From: Streptomyces sp. NBC_00459
GTDB lineage: Bacteria; Actinomycetota; Actinomycetes; Streptomycetales; Streptomycetaceae
DNA: 64,000 nt
Assembly (NCBI RefSeq): GCF_036013955.1
Contig: NZ_CP107903.1
Location: forward strand, 6,324,001-6,388,000
Reading direction: 5' to 3'
Of the stretch, positions 7,379-15,395 are shown in pieces; position 1 is the first letter of the stretch, and every line of letters begins with the position of its first letter. The notes under the pieces were generated by a model. The model was not told the origin of the DNA. It saw only the letters and a list, made by a program, of their open reading frames with translations, and did not search any database. The position numbers and the translations under genes are program-made.

Positions 7379-9907
7379 TTACCTGGAGGGAACACCCTTG
7401 CATGTCTTGCAGGACGGACTGGCGGCCGCGCTGTTCGTCGGTGGTTGTAGCCTCGCATCGGCGAGTGTAGGTGCAGATCGCGCAGTGGTCTCCGGCGCGA
7501 TGGTGAATGAGATGAACCTTGGTCTGTAGATGCTGGGATCTCGGTAATGAGCGCCTTGGGCTCCGACTGTCGCGTCCAGGCTGTTGACGTTGTAAGACAG
7601 AGTCCAGAGGTCACCGGATGCGAGCGCCGGATGGACGTGTGCGTTGTAGGCGAAGATGTTCTGATCGCCGTAACTTCCGAACATGCCCGTTTCCGGCATT
7701 TCGTAGATCACGTCCTTCCCGACCGTGAATCCGAACGGGCCGAACGGGCCACAACTGGCCCACATGCGAATCTTGTTGCTGAACCCCTCGGTGCTGTTCT
7801 GGCTGATGAGAACAAATCCTCCGTTCCTCCATTTGGTGACGCTGAGCTCGTTCGCGACCCCTACCAGTACGTTGCTCCCCTGCCACTCCATCGGCATCCA
7901 GGCTTGCTTTTCTTGATTGAGGAACATCCAGTCATCGACCTTCGACAGGTCGTTCCCCTTGACGCGCGCAATCCGCAGATTCTTATTGATTGGCGAGTCT
8001 TTGATGCCATAGATGTAGGTGTATCCGTCTCCGCTTTGAGACGCCGGAACGATACCGGCACCCCACTGAATTATGGATTCGGATGTACTGAGTATCGTCT
8101 GGACGGATATCGGGTCGGTCAGATTCCCCAGTTCGAAGGTAGCGACGACCATGCGGTTGAGCCTGAAGTCCCACAGGTCGGGACCGAACTTCTCCCACAG
8201 GTGAAAGATGACCTGAAGTCGGTCCTTCCCGTCCGTGCTTCCGATCATCCCGTCACCAAGCCAGTACCAATCCAGTTCAGGACCGCTCGGGGGAGGCATG
8301 ATTGCCCGTGGGTTCGAGGTGGTTCCACCAGTGATGGTCCTGAGCTGGCTTCCGTCCTGAGTCACGAAGGAGCTGTTGATGAGCGGAGCGCTTGTCGGTC
8401 TGGTCCCATCGGAGTTCAAGGGGCCGAGGAACGTGTCCGAGAACATCCAAAGGATCTTCCCGTCAGGCATTCTGACCGAGTATGTGGAGTCCCCGCCGGT
8501 CCATCCGTTGGGAGTACTCTTCGCGTAGTTGTTGAACGTATTCTCAGGCGCCGCCTTGGCCATCACGTTTTTCGCTATGGGCCACTGGAAGTTGTCGCAA
8601 ACCTTTTGCACCACTTTGGAGTACTGCGCGATGCTGCTGGCCTGGCCTGGGTTGTCGTCCTTTCCGCACAGCCAGTTGGCACCCTCTGTCATCGCGTAAG
8701 TGATCTCGGCCTTGTCGGACCACTCGCGCTTTACCGACAGATCGATGCCGATCTGCAGGGCATCTTTTGCACCAACGCCCCACTCCTTGGTGTAGGCAAG
8801 GCCGACTGATCCCCCGCTTGAATCCCATCTCCCCCAGACAGGAGCGGTGGCCACAGTGCATTTGCCCATGTCCTGGCCGATCCAGTCCGGCCGACTGATG
8901 GGTTCGTCGTTGTTTCCCCCTGTGTGCTCGTGCGGTTCCCAGCTCTGCCACATTTCCAAGCCGCCGGAGTTGTAGCAGGTGTAGCGGTAGTATTCAACCT
9001 CTACTTCGTACTTCCTTGGCTTTCCTGCGTTTGCTCCTGCGGTGACACCGGATGCCGGCCATTCGAAGTTTTTTCCGCTGGACATGGTCACGGAGCCGGA
9101 AGGGGTCCAGCCTCCGATGCTAATTGCCGATTCGTACGTGGTCGTTGCCTCATTGGAGAACTTCATTCCACCTCCCCCGTCATCCAGCGGGAAGGTCTCG
9201 CCGATGTCCGCCCAAACCTTTCCCGGGCTCGAAAAAACCTTGTTGTAGCAGGGCTCGTATTCTGAAGCGCTGATCGTTCGGCTGATTTTCTCCGGACTCT
9301 TGATCATTTTCACGTCCAGGAGAACGGGATTCAGATCCTCTGTCGACTGCCTGGTTATCGGGGTGCTCTCGGGAGTTTCTATCGGATCGGCCCATGGCAG
9401 TTCGGATTCCCTTGTGTCGAGGGAGCGAACTGATCCTCCGGAAACCGCGACACGCTGGGTCTTCGGATCGTAGATCTCGATCTCGAAGTGGACCAAATTC
9501 CCATCCGAGATGTATTTGCGTCCCAGGTGGCTTCGCTGCAGCGTAACTGCGAACTCGTTCCCGCTTACAGTGACTGCCCTTTCAGGGAGGCGGAGCCGGG
9601 GGACGGCATCGCCCTTCTTCATCTTCCCGAGGATGTGCTGGTTGGGACTGACCCATACGCTGAACGAAGCCTCCTCCAGTGAGGAGTTGTCGCTGGTGCG
9701 TCCAGTGATGGCGACCGGACCGTCGGTCTTGACCGAAACCTTCTTAGGGCGGTCCGACCGTGCGGGCGCGCTTTCCGATGCTGCTTGAATTTCTTCGCGG
9801 TCGGACGGAAAAGCCGGAGTGTTCCCCATTGTCAGAGGGAGCAGGGCTATGCAGAGGACCAGCCCTAGGGCGTGTCTGAGTCGTGACAGTTTTCCCGGAT
9901 GGTTCAT
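7379..9907 (-). CDS. Large secreted protein with a DUF5005/DUF4185-like propeller domain
   Basis: The product is 842 residues. Residues 1-30 are a signal peptide (KLSRLRHALG, hydrophobic core, cleavage near GNTPA). The first half is beta-rich and unassigned. From about residue 430 the pattern STYSVRMPDGKILWMFSDTF, then a WLGDGM stretch, repeated tryptophan/aspartate strands and YRDPSIYRPRF near the end resembles DUF5005/DUF4185 five-bladed propeller proteins related to glycosidases; activity on carbohydrate is inference only. The ATG at 9907 has a good GGAG site and precedes the signal peptide, so the 89-codon upstream extension is rejected. The GC content is clearly below that of the window, pointing to acquisition by transfer. 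Confidence 0.65.
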   Translation of the reverse strand: MNHPGKLSRLRHALGLVLCIALLPLTMGNTPAFPSDREEIQAASESAPARSDRPKKVSVKTDGPVAITGRTSDNSSLEEASFSVWVSPNQHILGKMKKGDAVPRLRLPERAVTVSGNEFAVTLQRSHLGRKYISDGNLVHFEIEIYDPKTQRVAVSGGSVRSLDTRESELPWADPIETPESTPITRQSTEDLNPVLLDVKMIKSPEKISRTISASEYEPCYNKVFSSPGKVWADIGETFPLDDGGGGMKFSNEATTTYESAISIGGWTPSGSVTMSSGKNFEWPASGVTAGANAGKPRKYEVEVEYYRYTCYNSGGLEMWQSWEPHEHTGGNNDEPISRPDWIGQDMGKCTVATAPVWGRWDSSGGSVGLAYTKEWGVGAKDALQIGIDLSVKREWSDKAEITYAMTEGANWLCGKDDNPGQASSIAQYSKVVQKVCDNFQWPIAKNVMAKAAPENTFNNYAKSTPNGWTGGDSTYSVRMPDGKILWMFSDTFLGPLNSDGTRPTSAPLINSSFVTQDGSQLRTITGGTTSNPRAIMPPPSGPELDWYWLGDGMIGSTDGKDRLQVIFHLWEKFGPDLWDFRLNRMVVATFELGNLTDPISVQTILSTSESIIQWGAGIVPASQSGDGYTYIYGIKDSPINKNLRIARVKGNDLSKVDDWMFLNQEKQAWMPMEWQGSNVLVGVANELSVTKWRNGGFVLISQNSTEGFSNKIRMWASCGPFGPFGFTVGKDVIYEMPETGMFGSYGDQNIFAYNAHVHPALASGDLWTLSYNVNSLDATVGAQGAHYRDPSIYRPRFISFTIAPETTARSAPTLADARLQPPTNSAAASPSCKTCKGVPSR

Positions 9908-10158
9908 GGCGGCTCCTGACGTGACTGTCTTACGGAATCGGCGCATGAGCAGAAGGGGGGGCGAATACCGCGTGGCAGATCGGGTGGATGCGTCGGCGAA
10001 CTTGACAGGCGGTGCGGCCAATAATGTGTCAGCTCCCGTGCGCCGATATTGTCGGGGCGCGGCAGCAGGTGGAGAAGAGTCGCTGCGAGGGCACGCTTTC
10101 ACTACGCGCTGCAACCCCACCCAAGGGTGCGGTCTGCGATTCTCACAGCTCGTGCGCT

Positions 10159-10374
10159 TCACGCGGGAAGCCAAAGGGCCTTGTTCGCCAGCAGGGTCTG
10201 GGCGCCGTCCTCATGAGCGGCGACCAGAGCGGTCTCCTCGGGCTACGCCCACTGGCCGGTTGCGACCACGGCGGTTCCACCGGGCGCCGACGTTCGGTCA
10301 GGGGCCGCCACGGCGGGCTCCGAGCTCGATGTCACGAACACGGACAGGGCTCTTCTCGCAAACCGGTTGATCAT
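10159..10374 (-). pseudogene. Possible decayed secreted-protein gene
   Basis: From the ATG at 10374 a 43-codon reading gives MINRFARRALSVFV followed by an Ala/Ser/Pro-rich stretch, ending in TAG (10243-10245). The same frame continues with EETALVAAHEDGAQTLLANK to TGA at 10159-10161. The basic-then-hydrophobic start resembles a signal peptide, and the frame looks protein-like on both sides of the stop. It may be a remnant with a nonsense mutation, or chance. No family was recognised. Confidence 0.25.
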
Positions 10375-10745
10375 TACTATGTCCCTTCGGCAAGTCGGTA
10401 CGGGATTCGCCGATCGTCGTACTTCATGGCCTGGGAGCCTTGTGCGCGGTGGCGAGCTCGTACCTCAGATCTCTGGGGCCACGGACAGTAGCCCTGTCCT
10501 CACTGTCTTTCCAGAGTCTCTTGCGCTTCACCGAAGGGCGTGGGAGTTCGGCGCCTGAAATCACCAGCTCAGCCAACCAGTGATACACACCTGTACTGGG
10601 AAATCTTCACATGCGGAGTCCACGGCGATACCTGCGGAATCTCAGATTCATCTCAACTTTCCTCAGACCAAAGCAAGTTGGCCTCGATTCACGGCTGCTG
10701 ACGGCTGCGGACGAGATTGTGGGACGCTCACTTCTTTATGCCTGA

Positions 10746-10877
10746 GAGGGCAGGAGTGCTTTGCGTGTACTACCGGAGGCGCGCCAGGTTCGACAAGCCG
10801 GATTCGTCCTGGTGGACGGCGCCTTGGCCCAGTGTGACCGGGTCGGTAACGGGGAGGCGGCGCACTCGGCCGGGTTC
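10746..10877 (+). pseudogene. Fragment resembling an IS5-type DDE transposase
   Basis: The frame starting around 10761 encodes FVLVDGALAQCDRVGNGEA preceded by LRVLPEA. This resembles the first catalytic-aspartate region of actinomycete IS5/DDE_Tnp_4 transposases, where a VLxDGTLxxxDRV pattern precedes the YSGKHK motif. The expected following motif is replaced by HSAGF, and no other transposase motif or terminal repeat was found. It is probably a small relic; the assignment is from memory of the family pattern. Confidence 0.35.
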
Positions 10878-10980
10878 TCCGCGGCTCCGCGAACGCCAAC
10901 TGGCACGCGCGCTCCGGTTGCTGGTGGCGCTTCCACATGGCATGGGCACCCTCGGCCGCTCCTGGGGCCTCTATGGGGCC

Positions 10981-12096
10981 CTACGACGGGACAGCCGCTC
11001 CAGCGTCCGACTCGTCGGTTCCCGGATCCTGTGACGGTTCGCTGAGCTGCTCGCGCACGTAGTTCCAGACCACCGCGATCAGTGCGGCGACCGGGACCGC
11101 GAGCAGGCTGCCCACGATGCCGGCCAGGTTGCCGCCCAGCGTCACCGCCAGCAGGATCGCGCCCGCGTGGAGACCGAGCCCACGGCTCTGGATCATGGGC
11201 TGGAACACGTTGCCCTCAAGCTGCTGCACCACGACGATGATGGCCAGCACGATCAGCGCGTCCGTCAGGCCGTTGGAGACCAGCGCGATGAGAACGGCGA
11301 CGAAACCGGCGAACAGGGCGCCGATGATCGGCACGAACGCGGAGACGAAGGTCAGCACGGCCAGCGGGAGCACCAGGGGTACCCCGAGGATCCACAGGCC
11401 CAGGCCGATCAGGACGGCGTCCAGCAGGCCGACGATCGCCTGGGAACGTACGAACGCTCCCAGGGTGTCCCAGCCGCGCGCGGCCACGGTCGGGACGTCG
11501 ACGGCGAGCCGGCCGGGGAGTTGATGGGCGAGCCACGGCAGGAACCGCGGGCCGTCCTTGAGGAAGAAGAACATCAGGAAGAGAGCCAGGACGGCGGTGA
11601 CCAAGCCGTTCACCACGGTGCTCACTCCCGTGACGGCAACGCCGACCACGCTGCCCAGGCCGTCCTGTGCGCGGGAGACCGCGGTGTCGAAGGCCTTGTC
11701 GATCTGGGCGTCACCGATGTTCAACGGCGGCCCGGCGGCCCACTCGCGCAGCTTCTGGATGCCTTCGACCACGCCGTCGGTCAGCTCGCCGGACTGGGAC
11801 GCCACCGGTACCGCGATCAGTGCCACGAAGCCCAGGGCGACCAGAAGGAACAGCAAGGTCACGGTCGATGCGGCCAGCGCGGGTTTCCATCCGCGACGAC
11901 GCAGGAAACGGGTCGGTGGCCAGGTCAGTGTGGTCAGCAACAGGCCGACCACGAGCGGCCAGACGACCGACCACATCCGGCCCAGGATCCACAGGGCCAC
12001 GGCGAGCATCAACAGTATGAGCAGCGACTCGGCGGAGGCACGCGCCGTCGTGCGGAGCGCGGCGCGGGCTCTTGAGGAACTCAACGTGGCAGTCAC
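10981..12096 (-). CDS. AI-2E family transporter (PerM-like permease)
   Basis: The product is 371 residues with about eight membrane segments. It has the family layout: two helices at about 24-75 (LLILLMLAVALWILGRMWSV), a third, a soluble loop (about 100-160), then a C-terminal block of helices with LFLMFFFLKDG and a QQLEGNVFQPMIQSR motif typical of AI-2E permeases. Family members export or pass small solutes, and some are Na+/H+ exchangers; autoinducer transport cannot be assumed. TAGGGT at 12103-12108 lies 6 bases before the GTG at 12096, suggesting a leaderless message. It stands alone beside the accessory block. Confidence 0.85.
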   Translation of the reverse strand: MTATLSSSRARAALRTTARASAESLLILLMLAVALWILGRMWSVVWPLVVGLLLTTLTWPPTRFLRRRGWKPALAASTVTLLFLLVALGFVALIAVPVASQSGELTDGVVEGIQKLREWAAGPPLNIGDAQIDKAFDTAVSRAQDGLGSVVGVAVTGVSTVVNGLVTAVLALFLMFFFLKDGPRFLPWLAHQLPGRLAVDVPTVAARGWDTLGAFVRSQAIVGLLDAVLIGLGLWILGVPLVLPLAVLTFVSAFVPIIGALFAGFVAVLIALVSNGLTDALIVLAIIVVVQQLEGNVFQPMIQSRGLGLHAGAILLAVTLGGNLAGIVGSLLAVPVAALIAVVWNYVREQLSEPSQDPGTDESDAGAAVPS

Positions 12097-12277
12097 GGAT
12101 GCACCCTATGGGTACTCGCGACGCACCGGCATGGCTGCTCACCGCCGGCCTGGGACCACGCCCGTCGTGCGCATCTCCGCGGCTGCCGGGACCATCGCCT
12201 CCGCAGCCTCGGGAAAGCGTCCGCCGGTCCCGGACCGGCCGGCAGGAACGCCTCCGGTTTCAGCAAGGACAGCAGGG

Positions 12278-12670
12278 TCACAAGCCTCCTGAGGTACTGC
12301 TCTCCCGGGCCTTGAGAAGTTCGTCGGCGTGCTCGACCGCCCAGTGGCCGAGCGCCGTCATCGGGCCCTCGACCAGACTCTGTCCCAAGCCGGTCAGGGC
12401 GTACTCGACGCGCGGCGGCGCCTCGGCGTGTGCGTGGCGGTCGAGCAGTCCGGCGGCGAGCAGACGGTGCAGGGACTCGGAAAGAACCTTGTCGCTGATG
12501 CCGCCGATCGCGGTGAGCAGCTCACGGCGTCGGCGCGGCCCCAGGCGAAGAGCCGCCAGTACGACGGGATCCCAGGTGTGGGTGAAGAGATCGGTGGCCG
12601 CGCGCAGGCGGCAGTCGGCGACAAAGTCGAGGCAGTGAACGTCGTGGTCAGTCATCTCGCCGTCCATCAT
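12278..12670 (-). CDS. HxlR-family winged-helix regulator
   Basis: The product is 130 residues. The HxlR pattern is clear: CRLRAATDLFTHTWDPVVL, then LRLGPRRRRELLTAIGGISDKVLSESLHRLLAAGLLDR and VEYALTGLGQSL. Two MetAsp/Met starts exist (12670 and an ATG five codons later). HxlR proteins usually repress a divergent gene and respond to redox or electrophiles. The divergent gene at 12755 encodes a dinucleotide-binding reductase, only 84 bases away, so autoregulation together with control of that gene is the natural inference. A conserved cysteine near the N-terminus (about residue 13, HCLDFVADC) could be a redox sensor. Confidence 0.85.
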   Translation of the reverse strand: MMDGEMTDHDVHCLDFVADCRLRAATDLFTHTWDPVVLAALRLGPRRRRELLTAIGGISDKVLSESLHRLLAAGLLDRHAHAEAPPRVEYALTGLGQSLVEGPMTALGHWAVEHADELLKARESSTSGGL

Positions 12671-12754
12671 CGTGTGCTGGTCACCTACCGATCAGTGCGT
12701 AACGCCCTGCATACCGTGCCTACCCGGGCAAGCACTGTTTGAGAGGCGGCGACC

Positions 12755-13414
12755 ATGCGTATCGGGATCCTGGGAACAGGGACACTCGCGGCGGCCCTGG
12801 GCGAGGGGTGGGCACGGGCGGGGCACGAGGTGGCGATCGGCGGGCGGTCGCAGGTGAAGGCGGAGAGGCTTGCCGAGCGGCTGGGGCACGGCGTGCTCGC
12901 CGTGTCGCCGCGCGAGGTGGTCGTCGGGCGCGATGCGGTGCTGCTGGCCGTGTCATGGGACGGCGTCGAGGACACGCTGAAATCGGTGGGCGCGGCAGAC
13001 GGCGTACTCGACGGGACGCCGTTGATCGATCCCACGAACGCTGTGGCACACGGTGTCGGCACTCTGCTCACCGGAAACGTGGAGTCGATGGCGGGGCGGA
13101 TCGCCGGGCTCGCTCCCGGAGCCCGGGTCGTGAAGGCGTTCCATCTCTTTCCCGCCGACCGGTGGACGAGCCCGCCCGACGACGGTCACTCCCGTGTGAC
13201 GGTGGCGATGTGCGGCGACGACACGGCGGCACTGGACGTCGTCGGTGAACTGGTCCGTGACGTCGGCGGGATCCCGGCGACCCTGGGGGCGCTGGACCGC
13301 GTCCGCCAGTTGGAGGAGGTGGCGGGTTTCGTGATCGGCCTGGCCTTCGCGGGCTTCGACCCCAACTCCGCCGTCCCTCGGGTTCCCTCCGTCGACGGGC
13401 CCACCAGCCCGTAG
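12755..13414 (+). CDS. NADPH-dependent F420 reductase-like dinucleotide-binding protein
   Basis: The product is 219 residues. The Rossmann start MRIGILGTGTLAAALGEGWA gives the GxGxxA nucleotide loop, followed by IGGRS at the end of strand 2, where the NADP 2'-phosphate usually binds. The later ARVVKAFHLFP resembles the ARVVKAFN pattern of F420H2:NADP oxidoreductase relatives. The family transfers hydride between NADP and a second cofactor or substrate; the true partner is unknown. It is divergent from an HxlR regulator and probably controlled by it. GAGAGG lies upstream of the ATG. Length is typical of the family. Confidence 0.8.
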   Translation: MRIGILGTGTLAAALGEGWARAGHEVAIGGRSQVKAERLAERLGHGVLAVSPREVVVGRDAVLLAVSWDGVEDTLKSVGAADGVLDGTPLIDPTNAVAHGVGTLLTGNVESMAGRIAGLAPGARVVKAFHLFPADRWTSPPDDGHSRVTVAMCGDDTAALDVVGELVRDVGGIPATLGALDRVRQLEEVAGFVIGLAFAGFDPNSAVPRVPSVDGPTSP

Positions 13415-13631
13415 GGGTAGCCGTACCTCGTACGCCCGGGGGAAAGCCGTGTACGGATGGCTGCGCACGCGGTCCGGCGGTGCGGGACCACGGCTGCTAG
13501 CGCTGGGCCGGTCGGACGGGCACGGAATCGCCTGGAACTCTCGCGCGTTGTGGGGAGAGGGCATGGAAGGCCGGCGGTGTGCGAGCCGGACAGCCCGAGT
13601 GACCGAGCCGACAGGAATTGGAGGGGCCTCG

Positions 13632-14144
13632 ATGACTGCGCAGACGCAGAGGGCAGTGCTGGCGGGTGGATGCTTCTGGGGAATGGAGGAGCTGATCCGC
13701 CGACTCCCGGGCGTGACGGCGACCCGGGTCGGATACACCGGCGGGGACGTCCCGAACGCGACGTACCGCAACCACGGCACGCACGCGGAGGCCATCGAGA
13801 TCCTTTTCGACCCCGCGGGCACCGATTTCCGCGCGCTCCTGGAGTTCTTCTTCCAGATCCACGACCCGAGCACCAAGAACCGCCAGGGCAACGACATCGG
13901 TCTCAGCTACCGCTCGGCGATCTACTACGTGGACGACGAGCAGAAGCGGATCGCCGAGGACACGATCGCGGACGTGGACGCCTCCGGACTGTGGCCGGGC
14001 AAGGTCGTCACCGAGGTGGAGCCGGTCGGCCCCTTCTGGGAGGCCGAGCCCGAGCACCAGGACTATCTGCAGCGTTACCCGAACGGCTACACCTGCCACT
14101 TCCCGCGCCCGGGATGGCGGCTGCCGGCCCGCACGGAGGGCTGA
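13632..14144 (+). CDS. msrA: Peptide-methionine (S)-S-oxide reductase
   Basis: The product is 170 residues and repairs oxidised methionine in proteins. The catalytic motif GGCFWG places the nucleophile at C14, and the family blocks GVxxTRVGYTGG, THAEAIEI, FFQIHDPST and NDIGLSYRSAIYY follow in order. No C-terminal resolving cysteine pair is obvious, though a cysteine occurs near the end (YTCHF). GGAGGGG at 13620-13626 selects the ATG at 13632. It reads alone, with the next genes on the opposite strand. MsrA uses thioredoxin as reductant in most bacteria. Confidence 0.93.
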   Translation: MTAQTQRAVLAGGCFWGMEELIRRLPGVTATRVGYTGGDVPNATYRNHGTHAEAIEILFDPAGTDFRALLEFFFQIHDPSTKNRQGNDIGLSYRSAIYYVDDEQKRIAEDTIADVDASGLWPGKVVTEVEPVGPFWEAEPEHQDYLQRYPNGYTCHFPRPGWRLPARTEG

Positions 14145-14234
14145 CCGCCCGGGGCCCGGCGGAAGGCGGCGGCCGACCGGCCGAGGCGGTGACGCCCACG
14201 TTCGGGCCGTACCCAGGCGCTGCGGTCGGCCGGG

Positions 14235-15395
14235 TCAGCTCGCCCCGGGCCCGGCCCCCGTCGCCTCCTGCTCGGCCCCCGCCGACACGACCGCCTGCGC
14301 CGACAGGTTCCGGATGCGGCAGTAGCGTGCCGTCATCCCGGTGCCGTGGTAGCGCCACGGCAGGGCGTCCACGTACCCGTCGACCAGTCTGAACTGCTCG
14401 ACAGCGGCCTCGTCGCGGTCCTGGAGGGAGAGGTAGTACGCCAGAAGGTGGCGGAGTTCCGGCAGGCGCGGGTGGGCCGGGTCTGCCGCTGCGGCGTCGG
14501 CGAGGCCGGCGTTCACTCGGGCGATCATCTCCGGGGTGCGGTCGGCGGCGTTGTCGTCCGACTCGTCGTGCTCGAAGTGGGCGATGAGGGGGAGGACGGT
14601 GAGCAGGCTGCCCAGAGGGGCCGTCGCCGCCGCGCGCTCGGCGAACTCGGTAGCGAGCTGCTCCGAGCCGCGCCACTTCTTGCACCAGTACTGCAGCGCC
14701 GAGAAGTGTGCCTCGTAGTGGTACGGGTCGCGGGCGGTGAGCTCCGACCACAGCTTGTCCATCTCGGAGTGCGGGTAGCCGAGCCCGAGCGCGGTCCAGA
14801 TCTCCGTGACGTACGGGGTCGGGTCGTCCGGGCTGAGCGCCGCCGCCCTAGCTATCTCCTCGCGGGAGCGCTGCAGCAACCGGTGGAAGCCCGCGAACTG
14901 TTCGCCTGTCGTGTTCTTGGCCCGCTGGGCGCCCCGGATGTTCCAGGCGAGGATCACCGTGCTGCGGGCGCGGACCAGCGCCGCGTCCGGGTCGTCGGGA
15001 CCGCCAGGCCCGTCCGCCTCCCAGGCGAGCAGCCAGGCGTCGTCCTCGGCGGCGATGTCCGCCAGCAGGTACGAGGCGAGGGAACGGCGGTCCCAGTCCC
15101 GTCCGATGCCGCGCAGCAGTTCCGCGGCAGGTTTCCAACTGCCGTCGCCACCACGCCGGACCGCGTCGAGCGCCGCCTCCCATCCGGCCGGCAACGGCCC
15201 CGCGTACTCGGTGTTCTGCCGCTCGGCGGGCAGCAGCCCGAGCTGTTCGGCTGCCTCGGCGCCGTCGTCGCCCTCGCCGCCGGCCGTGCCCTTCATCTGA
15301 GCGACGAACTCCTTGACGAACACCCCGCCCAGCCAGAGCACGACGATCAGCGTCGGCACGGCCAGGATGCCCAGGATCCACAGCAGTACGGTCAT
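14235..15395 (-). CDS. Membrane-anchored DUF4034-like protein, coupled to the M48 peptidase
   Basis: The product is 386 residues. Residues 1-35 contain one membrane segment (LLWILGILAVPTLIVVLWLG). The cytoplasmic part is helical and carries a DUF4034-like block: EIARAAALSPDDPTPYV, then HFSALQYWCKKWRGSEQLA and LAHFEH-like sequence, also found in the gene at 17381-18499. The ATG at 15395 overlaps the TGA of the M48 gene (ATGA), so translation is coupled. The function is unknown; the helical repeats suggest a scaffold for the peptidase or its substrates. The C-terminus ends in a low-complexity Ala/Gly tail. Confidence 0.75.
   Translation of the reverse strand: MTVLLWILGILAVPTLIVVLWLGGVFVKEFVAQMKGTAGGEGDDGAEAAEQLGLLPAERQNTEYAGPLPAGWEAALDAVRRGGDGSWKPAAELLRGIGRDWDRRSLASYLLADIAAEDDAWLLAWEADGPGGPDDPDAALVRARSTVILAWNIRGAQRAKNTTGEQFAGFHRLLQRSREEIARAAALSPDDPTPYVTEIWTALGLGYPHSEMDKLWSELTARDPYHYEAHFSALQYWCKKWRGSEQLATEFAERAAATAPLGSLLTVLPLIAHFEHDESDDNAADRTPEMIARVNAGLADAAAADPAHPRLPELRHLLAYYLSLQDRDEAAVEQFRLVDGYVDALPWRYHGTGMTARYCRIRNLSAQAVVSAGAEQEATGAGPGAS

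Larger units (their letters stand above)
9908..10980. other. 1.07-kb gene-poor zone with decayed coding traces
   Basis: No intact gene is convincing here. The left end should contain the promoter of the large secreted gene. Two traces stand out: a minus-strand reading with an in-frame stop (10159-10374) and a plus-strand fragment resembling a DDE transposase (10746-10877). The mixed base composition and broken frames fit an old insertion and decay site at the edge of the accessory block. Confidence 0.5.

Noticed and set aside
10012..10491. Plus-strand ORF in the gene-poor zone
   Set aside because: No motif, mixed composition; not supported as a gene.
10739..10765. Possible riboswitch-like stretch (CTGAGAGGGCAGGAG)
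   Set aside because: It lacks the conserved cores of TPP, glycine, cobalamin or ydaO classes and precedes no intact gene.
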